64,000 nucleotides of DNA from JAIBBG01 sp040381475 (GTDB lineage Bacteria > Bacteroidota > Bacteroidia > Flavobacteriales_D > Sanyastnellaceae), in the NCBI GenBank assembly GCA_040381475.1, contig JBEIHH010000006.1, positions 1-64,000 on the forward strand, read 5' to 3'. Positions 52,562-63,314 of this stretch are shown one piece after another. The position numbers and the translations under genes were made by a program. Below the pieces are notes generated by a model. The model was not told the DNA's origin. It worked only from the letters and a program-made list of their open reading frames with translations, and did not search any database. Within the stretch, counting starts at the first letter, position 1. Every line of letters starts with the position of its first letter.

Positions 52562-55009
52562 ATGATGCTTGACTTAGATGAAATTGCAATTTCCGCCGGC
52601 GGAGCATTTTTACAGAAAAAATCCACGGCAACAATTACCCGATTGCTGCTCGATAGCAGAAAAATCAATCAGGCTGGAGAATCGCTGTTCATAGCAATAG
52701 CAGGTCCCAGACATGACGGCCATCTTTTTATCCAGGATGTCTATGAAAAAGGAGTGCGAAATTTTCTCGTGGAGAAAAGCATTGACATTTCGAATCTTTC
52801 AGATGCCAATATTATTCTTGTAAGTTCTGCGACACGGGCACTTCAGCAAATAGCAACAGCTCATCGCAATTTATTCAGGTATCCTGTCATTGGCATTACC
52901 GGAAGCAACGGAAAAACCATAGTGAAGGAATGGCTCAACACCTTGCTGGCGGACGAATACAATATCGTCAGGAGCCCTAAAAGCTATAATTCCCAGATTG
53001 GTGTTCCGCTTTCCTTGCTGAACATGGAGTCAACCAATACCCTCGGAATTTTTGAAGCAGGAATTTCCATGCCTGGCGAAATGGAAAACCTCAGGAAAGT
53101 GATTCAACCGACCTTCGGTATTTTCACTTCCATCGGCACTGCGCACAGTGAAAACTTCCTCTCCCGAAGGCATTTGATTGGAGAAAAGCTAAATCTGTTC
53201 ACCAAAACTGAATTGCTCATTTTACCTGAAGATGCTGATCTGATGCAACTGGTAATTCCCTGGATGAATGACCGTGAAATCCACTTTGTGCCGTCAGCTG
53301 AAAATGCCACAGCGCACACACATCACAATGCCACTGAAGTCAAAATCAAATGGCGGGATAAGGTACTTTCATTCGATATACCTTTTACCGATAAAGCTTC
53401 TCTGGAAAATTCGATGACGTGTATCTATACATTGCTCGCCATGGCCTATCCGGCAGCGGAAATCCAACAGCGCCTGTCAAGACTTTCGCCTCTTGAAATG
53501 CGTCTTCAGCTTCTCAACGGGGAGAATGAGTGCATCATCGTGAACGACGCATACAGCAACGATCTGCAATCATTTGAGATTGCGCTGGATTTTCTTGGAC
53601 AACATGCACGAGGCAGAGAAAAGGCTGTGATTCTTTCAGATATTTTTCAATCAGGATTGAACGAAAAAGAATTGCACGAGCGGATTGCTGCTATGCTTCG
53701 TTCCAGAAAAATCATCACATTCACAGGCATCGGCAAAAGCATGGTGCACAATCAGAATATTTATCCGGAAGGATCAATCTTTTTTGAAAGCACGGATGAT
53801 TTTCTGGCACATAAAAACTCGGATGACTTTCAAAAACAGGCTCTCCTGATCAAAGGCGCACGTGATTTCCGTTTTGAGCGTATTGTTAGTCACCTGCAAG
53901 AAAAAACGCACGACACCATTCTTGAAATCGATCTTGGTGCGATGTCACAAAACCTGAATTACTTCAAAAGCAAACTTCGACCTCAAACCAAAATGATGGT
54001 CATGGTAAAGGCATTTGGGTATGGCAGTGGCTCTGGTGAAGTTGCGTCAATGCTTGAATTCAACAAAGTTGGTTATCTCGCAGTGGCTTACACGGACGAA
54101 GGTGTTTCGTTGAGGAAAGCAGGTATTTCATTGCCTGTTATGGTCATGAACCCTGAAAAAAGCAGCTTGCATAATTTGATCAGGTTTAAGCTCGAACCTG
54201 AGATATACAGCTTTAGAACGCTGGAGAATTTTATCAAAGCACTGCATAGTTCCGACGCCATTTTGCCCTATAACATACACATCAAGCTGGATACAGGAAT
54301 GCACCGTCTGGGATTCGAAGTGAGCGATCTGCCGAGACTTGGCGCCATTCTGGCATCAAGACCCGACATCCACGTCGCATCGGTATTTACACATCTGGCA
54401 GCAGCAGATGAAAAGACCCATGATGACTTCACAAAAGAACAGCTGATAAAACTGAATCAAATGGTCGGAATTATCAAGGAGCACACTAAACAATCATGCC
54501 TTGTACATGCCTTGAATACCGGCGGAATTGAGCGGTTTCCGGATGCACAATACGACATGGTCAGATTGGGTATAGGTATTTATGGAGTTTCTGCAAGTGG
54601 TGAAGATCAACATCATCTGAAACAGGTTAGCAAACTGAAAACCGTTATTTCCCAAATCAGAGAAGTTCCAAAGGGCGACAGCATCGGCTACTCCAGAAAA
54701 TTCGTGGCACAGGACAAAATGAAAATTGCCACCATTCCGGTTGGATACGCCGACGGTCTTCGCAGAAGCATGAGCAATGGCAAGGGTTATGTGATCATCA
54801 AAGGAGAAAAAGCTCCTATTGTAGGCAACGTGTGTATGGATATGACGATGGTGGATATCAGCAAAATTGCCTGTGAAGAGGGCGATGATGTGGAAATTTT
54901 CGGGGATCAAATCACCCTGAATGATTTCGCGTCCATGTGCCAGACGATACCTTACGAGGTGCTGACATCGATCAGTCAAAGGGTCAAACGCGTATACCTT
55001 CAGGAATAA
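52562..55009 (+). CDS. MurF-alanine racemase fusion
   Basis: 815 aa, two enzymes of peptidoglycan synthesis joined. N-terminal MurF (about 1-435): ITGSNGKTIVKEW P-loop (near 116), IFEAGISMPGEM, DAYSNDLQSF (near 325); adds D-Ala-D-Ala to the UDP-MurNAc-tripeptide. C-terminal alanine racemase (about 455-815): PLP Lys in MMVMVKAFGYGSG, HIKLDTGMHRLGFE, DSIGYSRKF with the second catalytic Tyr, and GYADGLRRSMSNGKG. This fusion is standard in Bacteroidetes. The start at 52562 follows tdk by 76 bases; the frame is open further upstream, overlapping tdk, without family match. Confidence 0.96.
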   Translation: MMLDLDEIAISAGGAFLQKKSTATITRLLLDSRKINQAGESLFIAIAGPRHDGHLFIQDVYEKGVRNFLVEKSIDISNLSDANIILVSSATRALQQIATAHRNLFRYPVIGITGSNGKTIVKEWLNTLLADEYNIVRSPKSYNSQIGVPLSLLNMESTNTLGIFEAGISMPGEMENLRKVIQPTFGIFTSIGTAHSENFLSRRHLIGEKLNLFTKTELLILPEDADLMQLVIPWMNDREIHFVPSAENATAHTHHNATEVKIKWRDKVLSFDIPFTDKASLENSMTCIYTLLAMAYPAAEIQQRLSRLSPLEMRLQLLNGENECIIVNDAYSNDLQSFEIALDFLGQHARGREKAVILSDIFQSGLNEKELHERIAAMLRSRKIITFTGIGKSMVHNQNIYPEGSIFFESTDDFLAHKNSDDFQKQALLIKGARDFRFERIVSHLQEKTHDTILEIDLGAMSQNLNYFKSKLRPQTKMMVMVKAFGYGSGSGEVASMLEFNKVGYLAVAYTDEGVSLRKAGISLPVMVMNPEKSSLHNLIRFKLEPEIYSFRTLENFIKALHSSDAILPYNIHIKLDTGMHRLGFEVSDLPRLGAILASRPDIHVASVFTHLAAADEKTHDDFTKEQLIKLNQMVGIIKEHTKQSCLVHALNTGGIERFPDAQYDMVRLGIGIYGVSASGEDQHHLKQVSKLKTVISQIREVPKGDSIGYSRKFVAQDKMKIATIPVGYADGLRRSMSNGKGYVIIKGEKAPIVGNVCMDMTMVDISKIACEEGDDVEIFGDQITLNDFASMCQTIPYEVLTSISQRVKRVYLQE

Positions 55010-55074
55010 CATAGGGTAAAACCTTTTCGGTAGGTAATATGTTTCTGCAAGTACTCAGTAATTTCGCACATAGC

Positions 55075-57705
55075 ATGAAAATGAAGTTTCTTTTTATCCT
55101 GCTCCTGGCATTTGTCCTTAAAGGAACAATTGCGCAACAAGCCGCAACTATGCCTGGAGAAATACTTGTTAAGTTAAAATCTTCCATCACTCCTGAAAAA
55201 GTAGTAGAAGAGGTTTATGAGTTCGCCGGACTTGAAAGCAGGTTCGCCGTTGACCATTGTGTCAGTGATTACATGGACATCTGGCTTTTCACCTTTGATG
55301 AATCGGTTCAGGACAAAAGGGACCTGATTCTATTCATTCAATCATTAGAAGGGGTTGCCATTGCTCAGGCTAATCACATGCTAGAAGAACGCGATATTCC
55401 GGATGACCCATTTCTCGGGCAACAATGGCATCATCAGAATGTTGATGATCATGATATTGACAGCGAGCTGGCGTGGGATGTTACAACCGGAGGTAGCACG
55501 GCAACCGGCGATGATATAGTTGTTTGTATTGTTGAATTGGGCGGAGCCAAATGGGACACCCCGGACATCGTTGACAATCACTGGGTCAATAGCCTTGAAA
55601 TACCCGACAATGGTATTGACGATGATGAAAACGGATATATAGATGACTACGACGGTTGGAACATCAATACACTTAGCGATGCATTAAGTACCGGTGATCA
55701 TGGCACACGGGTAAGCAGCATGATAGGAGCCCAGGGCAATAACGGCGCAGGCGTAGCGGGTGTTAATTGGGATGTATCTATGATGCAGGTGCAGATTGGC
55801 AGCTCCAATGAGGCCAGCGCCATTGCAGGATATGAATACCCTTTGATGATGCGCAAATTGTACAATGAAACGAATGGTGCCAAGGGGGCATTCGTTGTGG
55901 CAACTAATAGCTCGTGGGGAACCAACAACGGTCAGCCGTCGGAAGCTCCGCTGTGGTGTGCCATGTATGATTCGCTCGGACATTACGGCGTGCTCAGCTG
56001 CGGTGCCACTACAAATTCCAACGCCAATGTGGATGTTATAGGTGATCTGCCTACAGCCTGTCCCAGTGATTACATGGTTTCCGTGGGAAGAACCAACAGT
56101 CAGGATGTAAGGTCATCCGGTGGATTCGGTATCACAACCATTGATTTGATGGCACCTGGAGATAACGTATACCTTGCTAATAACACAACATATGTTACAA
56201 CGACAGGTACATCCTTCTCGAGTCCTTGTGTAGCAGGCGGAATAGCACTGCTCTATTCCGCTCCATGCAATTCGCTGATGCAATTGGTCAATATTAATCC
56301 TGATGAGGCTGCCCTCTCTATCAAAGATTATATACTCAACGGAATCGATCCAACTACCCAACTGGAAACTGAATGCGTGAGCGGTGGAAGATTCAATGTC
56401 AACAATAGTCTGCAACTGCTTCTTGAAGATTGTGATAATAGCTCTTGCATTGCGCCATTTGGTGTTACTGTTGATCAGATAGAAAGTTCTCTCAATTACA
56501 CCATCTCCTGGGATCCATTGCCTGGCATCGAAGAATACAGCGTTCAGTATCGCATGATCGGAAGCACTGAATGGACACAGGTGGACAATATCCTCAACTC
56601 TAGCTTCGTCACAGATGAGTTGAACATCTGCACTGAATACGAAGTACAGATACTGTCCGAATGCGAAGATGACCAAAGTAATTGGTCCAATCCATTCATC
56701 TGGTCAACCGACGGATGTTGTGAAAACCCTATTGCACTTGATGCGGCAGGCCTAAGTGGAACAAGCGTGGAAATTACCTGGGAAGAAGTTCTTGCGGCAA
56801 TCTCATATCACATCATTGCGACTCCGGAAAGCGGGGATATCCTTGAATATGAGAACATCAGCGAAAACAATTTTCTGATTACAGGACTTCAGTCCTGCAT
56901 GCGCTATACCATCGAAATTTTCACAGACTGCGCTGGTGACCCCGGAGCGGCGAATGCTTTTGAAATACATACTGGAGGTTGCGAGAACTGTGACGTGCTC
57001 GAATATTGTGCAGCCAGTTCAAATAGCAATTCTGAGCATATCGCACAAGTAACGGTTGCAAACATCAACCACATTTCAGGCAATGACGATGGATATGTTT
57101 TCGTAACAGAAGCTACCACGGTATTAAATGCCGGTTCAACTTATACCATTTCCTGCGTGCCAGGATATAGCGGGGCTTCTTACAACGAAAACTTTATGGC
57201 GTGGATTGATTTCAACTCAGATGAAGACTTTGAAGATCCCGGTGAATTAATTTTTGATGCCCCGGCGCCTACCACTGAAGGTGTATCCGGTGAGTTCATG
57301 GTGCCCATGAATGTTATACCCGGATCAGTTCGGCTTCGCGTGGGAATGGCTTATACACCGTCCAACTCGAATGCTGAACCATCTGATTGCGGAGAATGGA
57401 CTTTTGGTGAGGTTGAAGACTATTGTGTTACACTTGATGAGGAAGTGGGAATATTTGAAGCGCAGTATCAACAATTCCTTCTGTACCCAAATCCTGCAAA
57501 CGAATCGGTAACCGTGTACTCTTCCTCCTCACGGCGTGGCATTCCAGTGCAGTATCGTTTGCTGAATATGAACGGACAATTGATTCAGGCGGCCAATCTT
57601 AACGTCGGTAATTCGATTGATTGCAGTCGACTCAGACCCGGTGTTTATATCATGGAAATAATTTCCGACTCATACATGGAGCATATTCGTTTCAATAAGA
57701 ATTAA
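55075..57705 (+). CDS. S8 subtilisin-like T9SS-secreted protein
   Basis: 876 aa, with signal peptide after MKMKFLFILLL. S8 catalytic region: the usual DTG motif appears as CIVELGG with Glu154 instead of the catalytic Asp; His209 is in DHGTRVSS, Ser380 in TGTSFSSPCVAG, and oxyanion Asn in ATNSSWG. Then two fibronectin III-like domains (about 460-640), a GEVED domain (about 660-800, MAWIDFNSDEDFEDPGEL) and a T9SS sorting domain (LYPNPANESVTVY). Start at 55075 is chosen for the signal peptide; ATG at 55039 would precede it by 12 residues. Confidence 0.9.
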   Translation: MKMKFLFILLLAFVLKGTIAQQAATMPGEILVKLKSSITPEKVVEEVYEFAGLESRFAVDHCVSDYMDIWLFTFDESVQDKRDLILFIQSLEGVAIAQANHMLEERDIPDDPFLGQQWHHQNVDDHDIDSELAWDVTTGGSTATGDDIVVCIVELGGAKWDTPDIVDNHWVNSLEIPDNGIDDDENGYIDDYDGWNINTLSDALSTGDHGTRVSSMIGAQGNNGAGVAGVNWDVSMMQVQIGSSNEASAIAGYEYPLMMRKLYNETNGAKGAFVVATNSSWGTNNGQPSEAPLWCAMYDSLGHYGVLSCGATTNSNANVDVIGDLPTACPSDYMVSVGRTNSQDVRSSGGFGITTIDLMAPGDNVYLANNTTYVTTTGTSFSSPCVAGGIALLYSAPCNSLMQLVNINPDEAALSIKDYILNGIDPTTQLETECVSGGRFNVNNSLQLLLEDCDNSSCIAPFGVTVDQIESSLNYTISWDPLPGIEEYSVQYRMIGSTEWTQVDNILNSSFVTDELNICTEYEVQILSECEDDQSNWSNPFIWSTDGCCENPIALDAAGLSGTSVEITWEEVLAAISYHIIATPESGDILEYENISENNFLITGLQSCMRYTIEIFTDCAGDPGAANAFEIHTGGCENCDVLEYCAASSNSNSEHIAQVTVANINHISGNDDGYVFVTEATTVLNAGSTYTISCVPGYSGASYNENFMAWIDFNSDEDFEDPGELIFDAPAPTTEGVSGEFMVPMNVIPGSVRLRVGMAYTPSNSNAEPSDCGEWTFGEVEDYCVTLDEEVGIFEAQYQQFLLYPNPANESVTVYSSSSRRGIPVQYRLLNMNGQLIQAANLNVGNSIDCSRLRPGVYIMEIISDSYMEHIRFNKN

Positions 57706-57717
57706 TCCAGCAGCAGA

Positions 57718-58650
57718 TTGTTCAGTCCGGTAGATATCAAACGGGCCGTGAGGCAACCCATCGCTGATGATGTAATCAACACAGCCGGAATAAGTCTTCA
57801 TGTTAAACGACTTGATACAATCCATCCGCATTTACAAGGCAATAAGTGGTTCAAGTTGAAATACAATATTGAACATGCTTTGCAACAGAGTCAGGACACT
57901 TTACTGACATTTGGAGGTGCGTGGAGTAATCATATCTATTCAACAGCAGCAGCAGGCAAACACTACGGTCTGAAAACCATTGGTATCATTCGTGGTGAAA
58001 AACCTGAGATGTTAAGCACTACTCTGCAATTCGCGAAGTCATGTGGTATGCAACTTGAATTTATTTCAAGGCTGGCATATGAAGAAAAAAACACAGAAGA
58101 CTTCAAGGGTTGGCTGCATGACACCTATGGAAGTTTTCATCTGATACCCGAAGGAGGTTCGAACTTCCTTGGCATCAATGGATGCATGGAAATTCTTGAC
58201 GCCACTGATAAAAACGCATTCGATATAATTTGCTGCGCTGCCGGTACCGGAGTAACCGCAGCAGGCATCCTGCTTTCGGCAAAAGAAACACAGAAGGTTT
58301 TTGTATTCCCCGTTTTCAAAGACGGCAGGTTTATACTCAACGAAATCAAAAATCATCTTCAGTATTTTCTGATGGATCCAGAGGCAACAGAAGACTATAT
58401 GAAGAACTTAACTGTGTTTCCTGATTATGGATTCGGGGGATATGCAAAATGGACAGTTGAGCTTATTGATTTTATTGAATCTGCGAATTCGAATTACTCA
58501 CTCCCGCTTGATCAGGTATACACAGGAAAAATGTTCTATGGTCTGATGGATCTTATACATCAAGGACATTTTCAAAAAGGCTCGAAAATACTCGCGATAC
58601 ATACTGGCGGATTACAAGGACTAGAATCGGTAAGTTCTTTCGCCATATAA
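57718..58650 (+). CDS. D-cysteine desulfhydrase / ACC deaminase family protein
   Basis: 310 aa, PLP-dependent beta-lyase of the ACC deaminase/D-cysteine desulfhydrase group. PLP Lys43 is in QGNKWFKLKYN; GGAWSNHIYSTAAAG (near 65) and IPEGGSNFLGINGC (near 142) form the phosphate and substrate loops; CCAAGTGVTAAGIL (near 175) binds the cofactor phosphate. The actual substrate (D-cysteine, ACC or another amino acid) is uncertain. Only TTG at 57718 is available as start: an in-frame stop, TAA of the previous gene, lies 12 bases upstream. Confidence 0.9.
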   Translation: MFSPVDIKRAVRQPIADDVINTAGISLHVKRLDTIHPHLQGNKWFKLKYNIEHALQQSQDTLLTFGGAWSNHIYSTAAAGKHYGLKTIGIIRGEKPEMLSTTLQFAKSCGMQLEFISRLAYEEKNTEDFKGWLHDTYGSFHLIPEGGSNFLGINGCMEILDATDKNAFDIICCAAGTGVTAAGILLSAKETQKVFVFPVFKDGRFILNEIKNHLQYFLMDPEATEDYMKNLTVFPDYGFGGYAKWTVELIDFIESANSNYSLPLDQVYTGKMFYGLMDLIHQGHFQKGSKILAIHTGGLQGLESVSSFAI

Positions 58651-58701
58651 TCGACGTCATCAGAGGCGATACAAATCACACCTGGAAGTTCTGTTGCGAT
58701 T

Positions 58702-58744
58702 GAAATTAAAATACAAAGCCGATCCACTGTATCAATGGACCGGC
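58702..58744 (-). terminator. Intrinsic terminator, putative, of the 58777-63225 gene
   Basis: Minus strand GCCGGTCCA pairs with TGGATCGGC (one mismatch) around a 9-base loop, followed by TTTGTATTTTAATTT. It is located 32 bases after the stop. Confidence 0.5.
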
Positions 58745-58776
58745 CCTGCACTAATAGTCTACAGTTATAATTTAAC

Positions 58777-61700
58777 TCATTGTACCACCAGCTTCCTGAC
58801 GAACAATGATTCACCGGCAATAATATTTACCATATAAACACCAGCACTTAGTGGTGATTCGAATTCGATCTGACCGTTTATACTAACTTCCCCGCTGAGG
58901 CGTCCGGACCAAATAGTTCTTCCGGACTGATCAGAGATATTGATATCGGCGTATCTCGCATTATTCAGCGACATCATCAGGCCAAACTGATCTCCTCTAT
59001 TTGGGTTAGGATAAATCATCACATCATCGTGCAACTGAGAGTCCATTCTCTCTTGCTGCAAAGACTCGTCTACATATTCCATAGCACTTGAAGTTTGAGC
59101 AACAGAAATCGTTTGTGGCGGACCATAAACTCCCTCACCATAAGAAAAATTCGGACGAATTCTAACACGCCAAGCGCCAGCGTTGGCGAGCGACGGCAGA
59201 ACGCCAAGTGGTAAGAATGGAGATGCAGATGCGGTAGTGTATTCTGTTGGTAAACCTGAAACAACTGTTCCGTCGGAACACGACATTACTTGTGTGAATT
59301 CATATGAATAACTCGTCACACCACAAGGCCACCCTTGACCGGGAACAGGCCGACCTACAAGGAAATTGCTACGCAATAAAACAGAAGGGCAACGCTGTGA
59401 GTCGCGTACTTCTATCGCAGGTTGATTCTGGATAATAACCGGCGAACAATTAGCCGATGAGCTGCTACCAAAAACTGATATAAGTTCTGTCGATCCTGCA
59501 GAATTTGTAAGAGCGTACATCATATCAACCTGAACAGCATAAATACCTCCATAACGCAATTGCAACGCCGGAGACGCAAGACTAACAAGACCGTTGGTTC
59601 CTGTCACACTTGTAGTCGTCAGAGGTGCCCCACCACCTATTCCGGTAAAATGAAAATCATAGGAAGTTCCTTGCGCAGCGCTTCCGCGGTAAATCGCTTT
59701 AAAATTGCCACAGCGCGAGAACCCGCCCAGAGGTGGTATACTCGCACAACCCCCCCGCATCAGATGTTGGATGCAGAGCGTAAAGGCTCCACCATTTCCA
59801 CTTGCTGCGCCAACAGAAACATAGTAAGTATTGCCGGGCACCAATCCTTGATAATTCAGGCGTTCAAAATCAGATGGACCTGAAGATGCGTTCTCTGATC
59901 CGCCAGGCATCAATACGTAAGCCGCTCCGGAAAATTCATACAGCTCAATCATATCATCCGCCGTCGGACTATTTAAGGTAATAGACACTGCCGTTGACTG
60001 CGCAACGAACCTGTACCAGGAATCAGGTCCGGTCGAGCCTACAGATTCAGGCGAATTACTACCAAAAGAATGATCACCAACTATCGGATAACAATTCGGA
60101 TAATTCATGTTGGAACTGTATGCCACATTAACTGCACTTGAAGGACTATCATTACCCGGAATGACGCAGGGATTTAATACCACTGTTGCAGTCGCCAGAG
60201 CACCACAACCTTCATTGTTAGTTGCCAAAGCTTCATAAGTTGTTGTTGTTGTTGGCGAAACAGTTGCAGAAGAAGTAGCATTGTACATTGGATACCATTC
60301 ATAAGCATCAGCATCAGGAGCTGCTACTATAAGCGTACTGCTGCCCCCAACACAAATATCAGAAGGGGTGGCAGACATAGTGGCATCCATTTGAGCATTC
60401 GACAATGCAATCACATCAGAGAAACTGAAAGCAGACAGAGCATTGCAAATCACCCTACACCTGAAATACGCTGGAGCTGTAATGTTTTCAACCCAAACCT
60501 GCTCACCCACTTTACCCGGCATATCAGTGAAAGGGCCGGATGACGATGACGACTGCATCCATTGATATGTCATTCCTGCGCGTCCTTCAAGATCCACCAG
60601 GTGTAATGTTGTGCTATGGCCACCGGAAGAACACTGGACTGGCGAACTCGCAAAAACCAAAGGATCCTGCATTGTAATTGTTGACTCCGGAGAAATATTT
60701 ACTGTAATCAGTTGTGATGCTGTATGCGACATAGATGAACCAGTCGACGAACTAAACACCACGGTATGAGATAGTGTATATGTTCCCGGATTAGCATAAT
60801 AGTGAACGGCATCCGCACCAGATGAAGTGCTGCCATCACCCCAACTCCACTCGTACGAAATTGGTGTCATGTCTGCAGTGTAAGTGCTCGCATCCTTTGC
60901 GCTAAACAACAAGCCGTTTGTCGAAAATGCAATTTTACTTGTTCCGGTGCAACAAGGTGGTGGTGGTGGAAGTGCACATTTTACCTTAATGGTTTTTGTG
61001 ATCGTAATTTTCTGAAACTTACTGCACCATGCAGTAAGTGTTACAGTATAAATACCACTGCCATTGTAACAATGCACCGGATTAGACAGATTGCTCACGT
61101 TGCCATCTCCGAAATTCCAGAAGAAATTTGTAAACGCACAGACACCATTGCCCCACACCGGAGCAAATGAAACACAACAATTGTTTACAGTTCTGGTCCA
61201 GTTGGTTGGCAAACAACACGGAGGTGTGCAATTCACTGTAACCTGCTTGCAAACGGTATGATAATAGAATTGACCATCCGCAGAATTAAAACAACAATCG
61301 GTATGGCAAACAGTATAAGTGCCAGTGCCAGGAAAATTATATGAAGTAATATCTCCGGCAAGAACTGTATTCATGCCGAATGTCCAATACTCACATCCAA
61401 ACGGATTTCCTTCAGGGGTGAGGTCTGTAAAGTTCACCGTACATCCATTGACGGTGAAAGAAAAATCCGCGTCCATATTTGAACATGGTGTCGGACAAGT
61501 TACAGTAATTGTCTGGCAAGTTTCTCTGCGACAAGGTATGCCCGCATTACCCATCGCACAGGCGCTGTGGCATACTATGTATGTACCACTGGAAGGAAAT
61601 GTGAAATTGAAAGTGGTTCCCGGAGCGGATCCGATCATATTATTAGACATGTCCATAACTATCCATCCGCTGCAAGGCGTGCTCGGTCCCGTGGCGGTGA

Positions 61701-63225
61701 AAGTATAATTGCAATTCGTTCCGGCTGTATAAGTAAAATTGGCATTTGCCGGACAACAACTGAAAACATTGTAAGAAACGGCATTCGAATTATAAGTAGA
61801 AGAAGGCAGTGTATAGCTGGCTGTTGTATTGTTTACTGGGAAAGTAAAAATATTCATTGGCACCGGCTGAAACTGCGGGTCTATATAGTTACACGAATCC
61901 TTGCCATCAAAATAAGGATGTATCAAATGACTTTCAGGAATTACTCCATTGTCCTCGAATCCGGCCACACTCATCACATTGACAACACGTGATGCCAAAT
62001 GTTTTGGATAAAATATTCTCGGCTGAAAAGGAGTTGAGAACATATCAAAAATGGAGGTTGTCGGGTTGTAAGTAACCGACTGGGTTGGATAAGAGTATCT
62101 CTGAACACCCGGCCAAATCGTTGCGGCGTTCTTGTCATATCTTAAGATGAATGGAAAAGTTCCGGAAATCGCTCCTGCTGTTTGATTTCGTCCGTACCCC
62201 GAGATGTAGATTTCAGATGAAGCGCAACTCGACGCAAATTCATAGGTGTAATAGTTCGTACTGGGTGTAACCAGATAACGGGTTCTGGCCAAATTGATCG
62301 CGCCTGTTAATTCGTTAAGTGCAACAATGCCTCCGCTCTGGGTTCCGGAAAAATTGACAAGCTGATAGAATTCGAATTCAGCGTCGTCATAAGCTCCATC
62401 TGCTGCAACGCAAAACGTTCCCGGGGAATTACTATCTGAGTATAGTTGCGACCATACGACAACTCCTGAAGTGGTCAATAACGCCGCCATAGCGGCCTGC
62501 TCTCCTGAAGGTGCCGTTCCAGAACCACCAATTACGTAGCCATATGCCCCTGTCCATTTCCAATTGGCGTTGGAACACATGTCCCAGTCATTTGTACCGG
62601 CTGATATTGGTGAATCAAATTTTCTGGCCCACTGAATGCCCAACGAATTGGTGATTTTAATTGCATATGCACTTTTCGACTGAGTCGATCCGTAGCCCAC
62701 AGCTTCAAATCCTACCACCAGATATCCCTGCGAAGGATCTCCGGGCCAATAAGGACCTGGAGTTAACTGATCATAATAGGCAGAGTTGATAACCTTTAAG
62801 GCCGGAGTGTGCTTGTTGTTTCCCGGCACTTGTATATAAACCTTGTTCAGAAAATTAAATGAGCTATCCACTCTCATTACAAATCCCAAATCCAAACCAC
62901 CGACGTTTTCATATCCGCAAACTATATATGTATTGTTATTGCCGATGCAGACATCCAGAGCATATTCCTCTCCGGATGGCGAGAAAAATATCTTATCGAG
63001 CAACACCGCACCGCTAGCATCAATTTTCATCAAGTGAATATCATGCGTTGTCTGAAAAGACGTGCTGGCTTGAATATAGCCTAACCCGTTCACATTTTTG
63101 ATCAGTGAGGTATGGTCTTCTGAAAATCCGTGAGCATAGGTATTCCTGAACTGTGCCCGTGTATTCAGAATAAAACCAGCAAATATTGCACAGCAGAAAA
63201 GCAACTTTAAGTGTAGGTGTTTCAT
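58777..63225 (-). CDS. Large T9SS-secreted PKD-repeat protein
   Basis: 1,482 aa, with signal peptide at MKHLHLKLLFCCAIFAGFIL. The N-terminal third has propeller-like units (LMKIDASGAVLLDKIFF, NNTYIVCGYENVGG). The middle holds four to five PKD-like domains with FWNFGDGNVSN, YEWSWGDGSTS, YWTFGMN and GTYTVCHTDCC (about 520-830), Cys-rich. Later come an Ig-like region, a PPC-like domain (DSWYRFVAQSTA, near 1110) and a repeat module similar to that of the 4191 gene product. The end is a T9SS sorting domain (IYPNPNRGDQF). Adhesion or matrix role is inference. Start at 63225 drops 49 codons with no signal. Confidence 0.88.
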   Translation of the reverse strand: MKHLHLKLLFCCAIFAGFILNTRAQFRNTYAHGFSEDHTSLIKNVNGLGYIQASTSFQTTHDIHLMKIDASGAVLLDKIFFSPSGEEYALDVCIGNNNTYIVCGYENVGGLDLGFVMRVDSSFNFLNKVYIQVPGNNKHTPALKVINSAYYDQLTPGPYWPGDPSQGYLVVGFEAVGYGSTQSKSAYAIKITNSLGIQWARKFDSPISAGTNDWDMCSNANWKWTGAYGYVIGGSGTAPSGEQAAMAALLTTSGVVVWSQLYSDSNSPGTFCVAADGAYDDAEFEFYQLVNFSGTQSGGIVALNELTGAINLARTRYLVTPSTNYYTYEFASSCASSEIYISGYGRNQTAGAISGTFPFILRYDKNAATIWPGVQRYSYPTQSVTYNPTTSIFDMFSTPFQPRIFYPKHLASRVVNVMSVAGFEDNGVIPESHLIHPYFDGKDSCNYIDPQFQPVPMNIFTFPVNNTTASYTLPSSTYNSNAVSYNVFSCCPANANFTYTAGTNCNYTFTATGPSTPCSGWIVMDMSNNMIGSAPGTTFNFTFPSSGTYIVCHSACAMGNAGIPCRRETCQTITVTCPTPCSNMDADFSFTVNGCTVNFTDLTPEGNPFGCEYWTFGMNTVLAGDITSYNFPGTGTYTVCHTDCCFNSADGQFYYHTVCKQVTVNCTPPCCLPTNWTRTVNNCCVSFAPVWGNGVCAFTNFFWNFGDGNVSNLSNPVHCYNGSGIYTVTLTAWCSKFQKITITKTIKVKCALPPPPPCCTGTSKIAFSTNGLLFSAKDASTYTADMTPISYEWSWGDGSTSSGADAVHYYANPGTYTLSHTVVFSSSTGSSMSHTASQLITVNISPESTITMQDPLVFASSPVQCSSGGHSTTLHLVDLEGRAGMTYQWMQSSSSSGPFTDMPGKVGEQVWVENITAPAYFRCRVICNALSAFSFSDVIALSNAQMDATMSATPSDICVGGSSTLIVAAPDADAYEWYPMYNATSSATVSPTTTTTYEALATNNEGCGALATATVVLNPCVIPGNDSPSSAVNVAYSSNMNYPNCYPIVGDHSFGSNSPESVGSTGPDSWYRFVAQSTAVSITLNSPTADDMIELYEFSGAAYVLMPGGSENASSGPSDFERLNYQGLVPGNTYYVSVGAASGNGGAFTLCIQHLMRGGCASIPPLGGFSRCGNFKAIYRGSAAQGTSYDFHFTGIGGGAPLTTTSVTGTNGLVSLASPALQLRYGGIYAVQVDMMYALTNSAGSTELISVFGSSSSANCSPVIIQNQPAIEVRDSQRCPSVLLRSNFLVGRPVPGQGWPCGVTSYSYEFTQVMSCSDGTVVSGLPTEYTTASASPFLPLGVLPSLANAGAWRVRIRPNFSYGEGVYGPPQTISVAQTSSAMEYVDESLQQERMDSQLHDDVMIYPNPNRGDQFGLMMSLNNARYADINISDQSGRTIWSGRLSGEVSINGQIEFESPLSAGVYMVNIIAGESLFVRKLVVQ

Positions 63226-63281
63226 ATAGCTACGATTTGGTAGGGTAAAAATGATCAAAGAATCAGGGCTTCTCAGAGGCA

Positions 63282-63314
63282 ATGAGTAACTGGCAGACCA
63301 TGATGAGTAACTGG
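63282..63314. promoter_or_regulatory. Direct repeats in divergent promoter region
   Basis: ATGAGTAACTGG occurs at 63282-63293 and 63303-63314, a spacing of 21 bases (two helical turns), between the divergent PKD-protein and propeller-sensor genes. This is the arrangement of tandem regulator sites. No factor is known. Confidence 0.4.

Noticed and set aside
56113..56676. 187-codon minus-strand frame
   Set aside because: It is antisense to the S8-like gene with no recognisable features.
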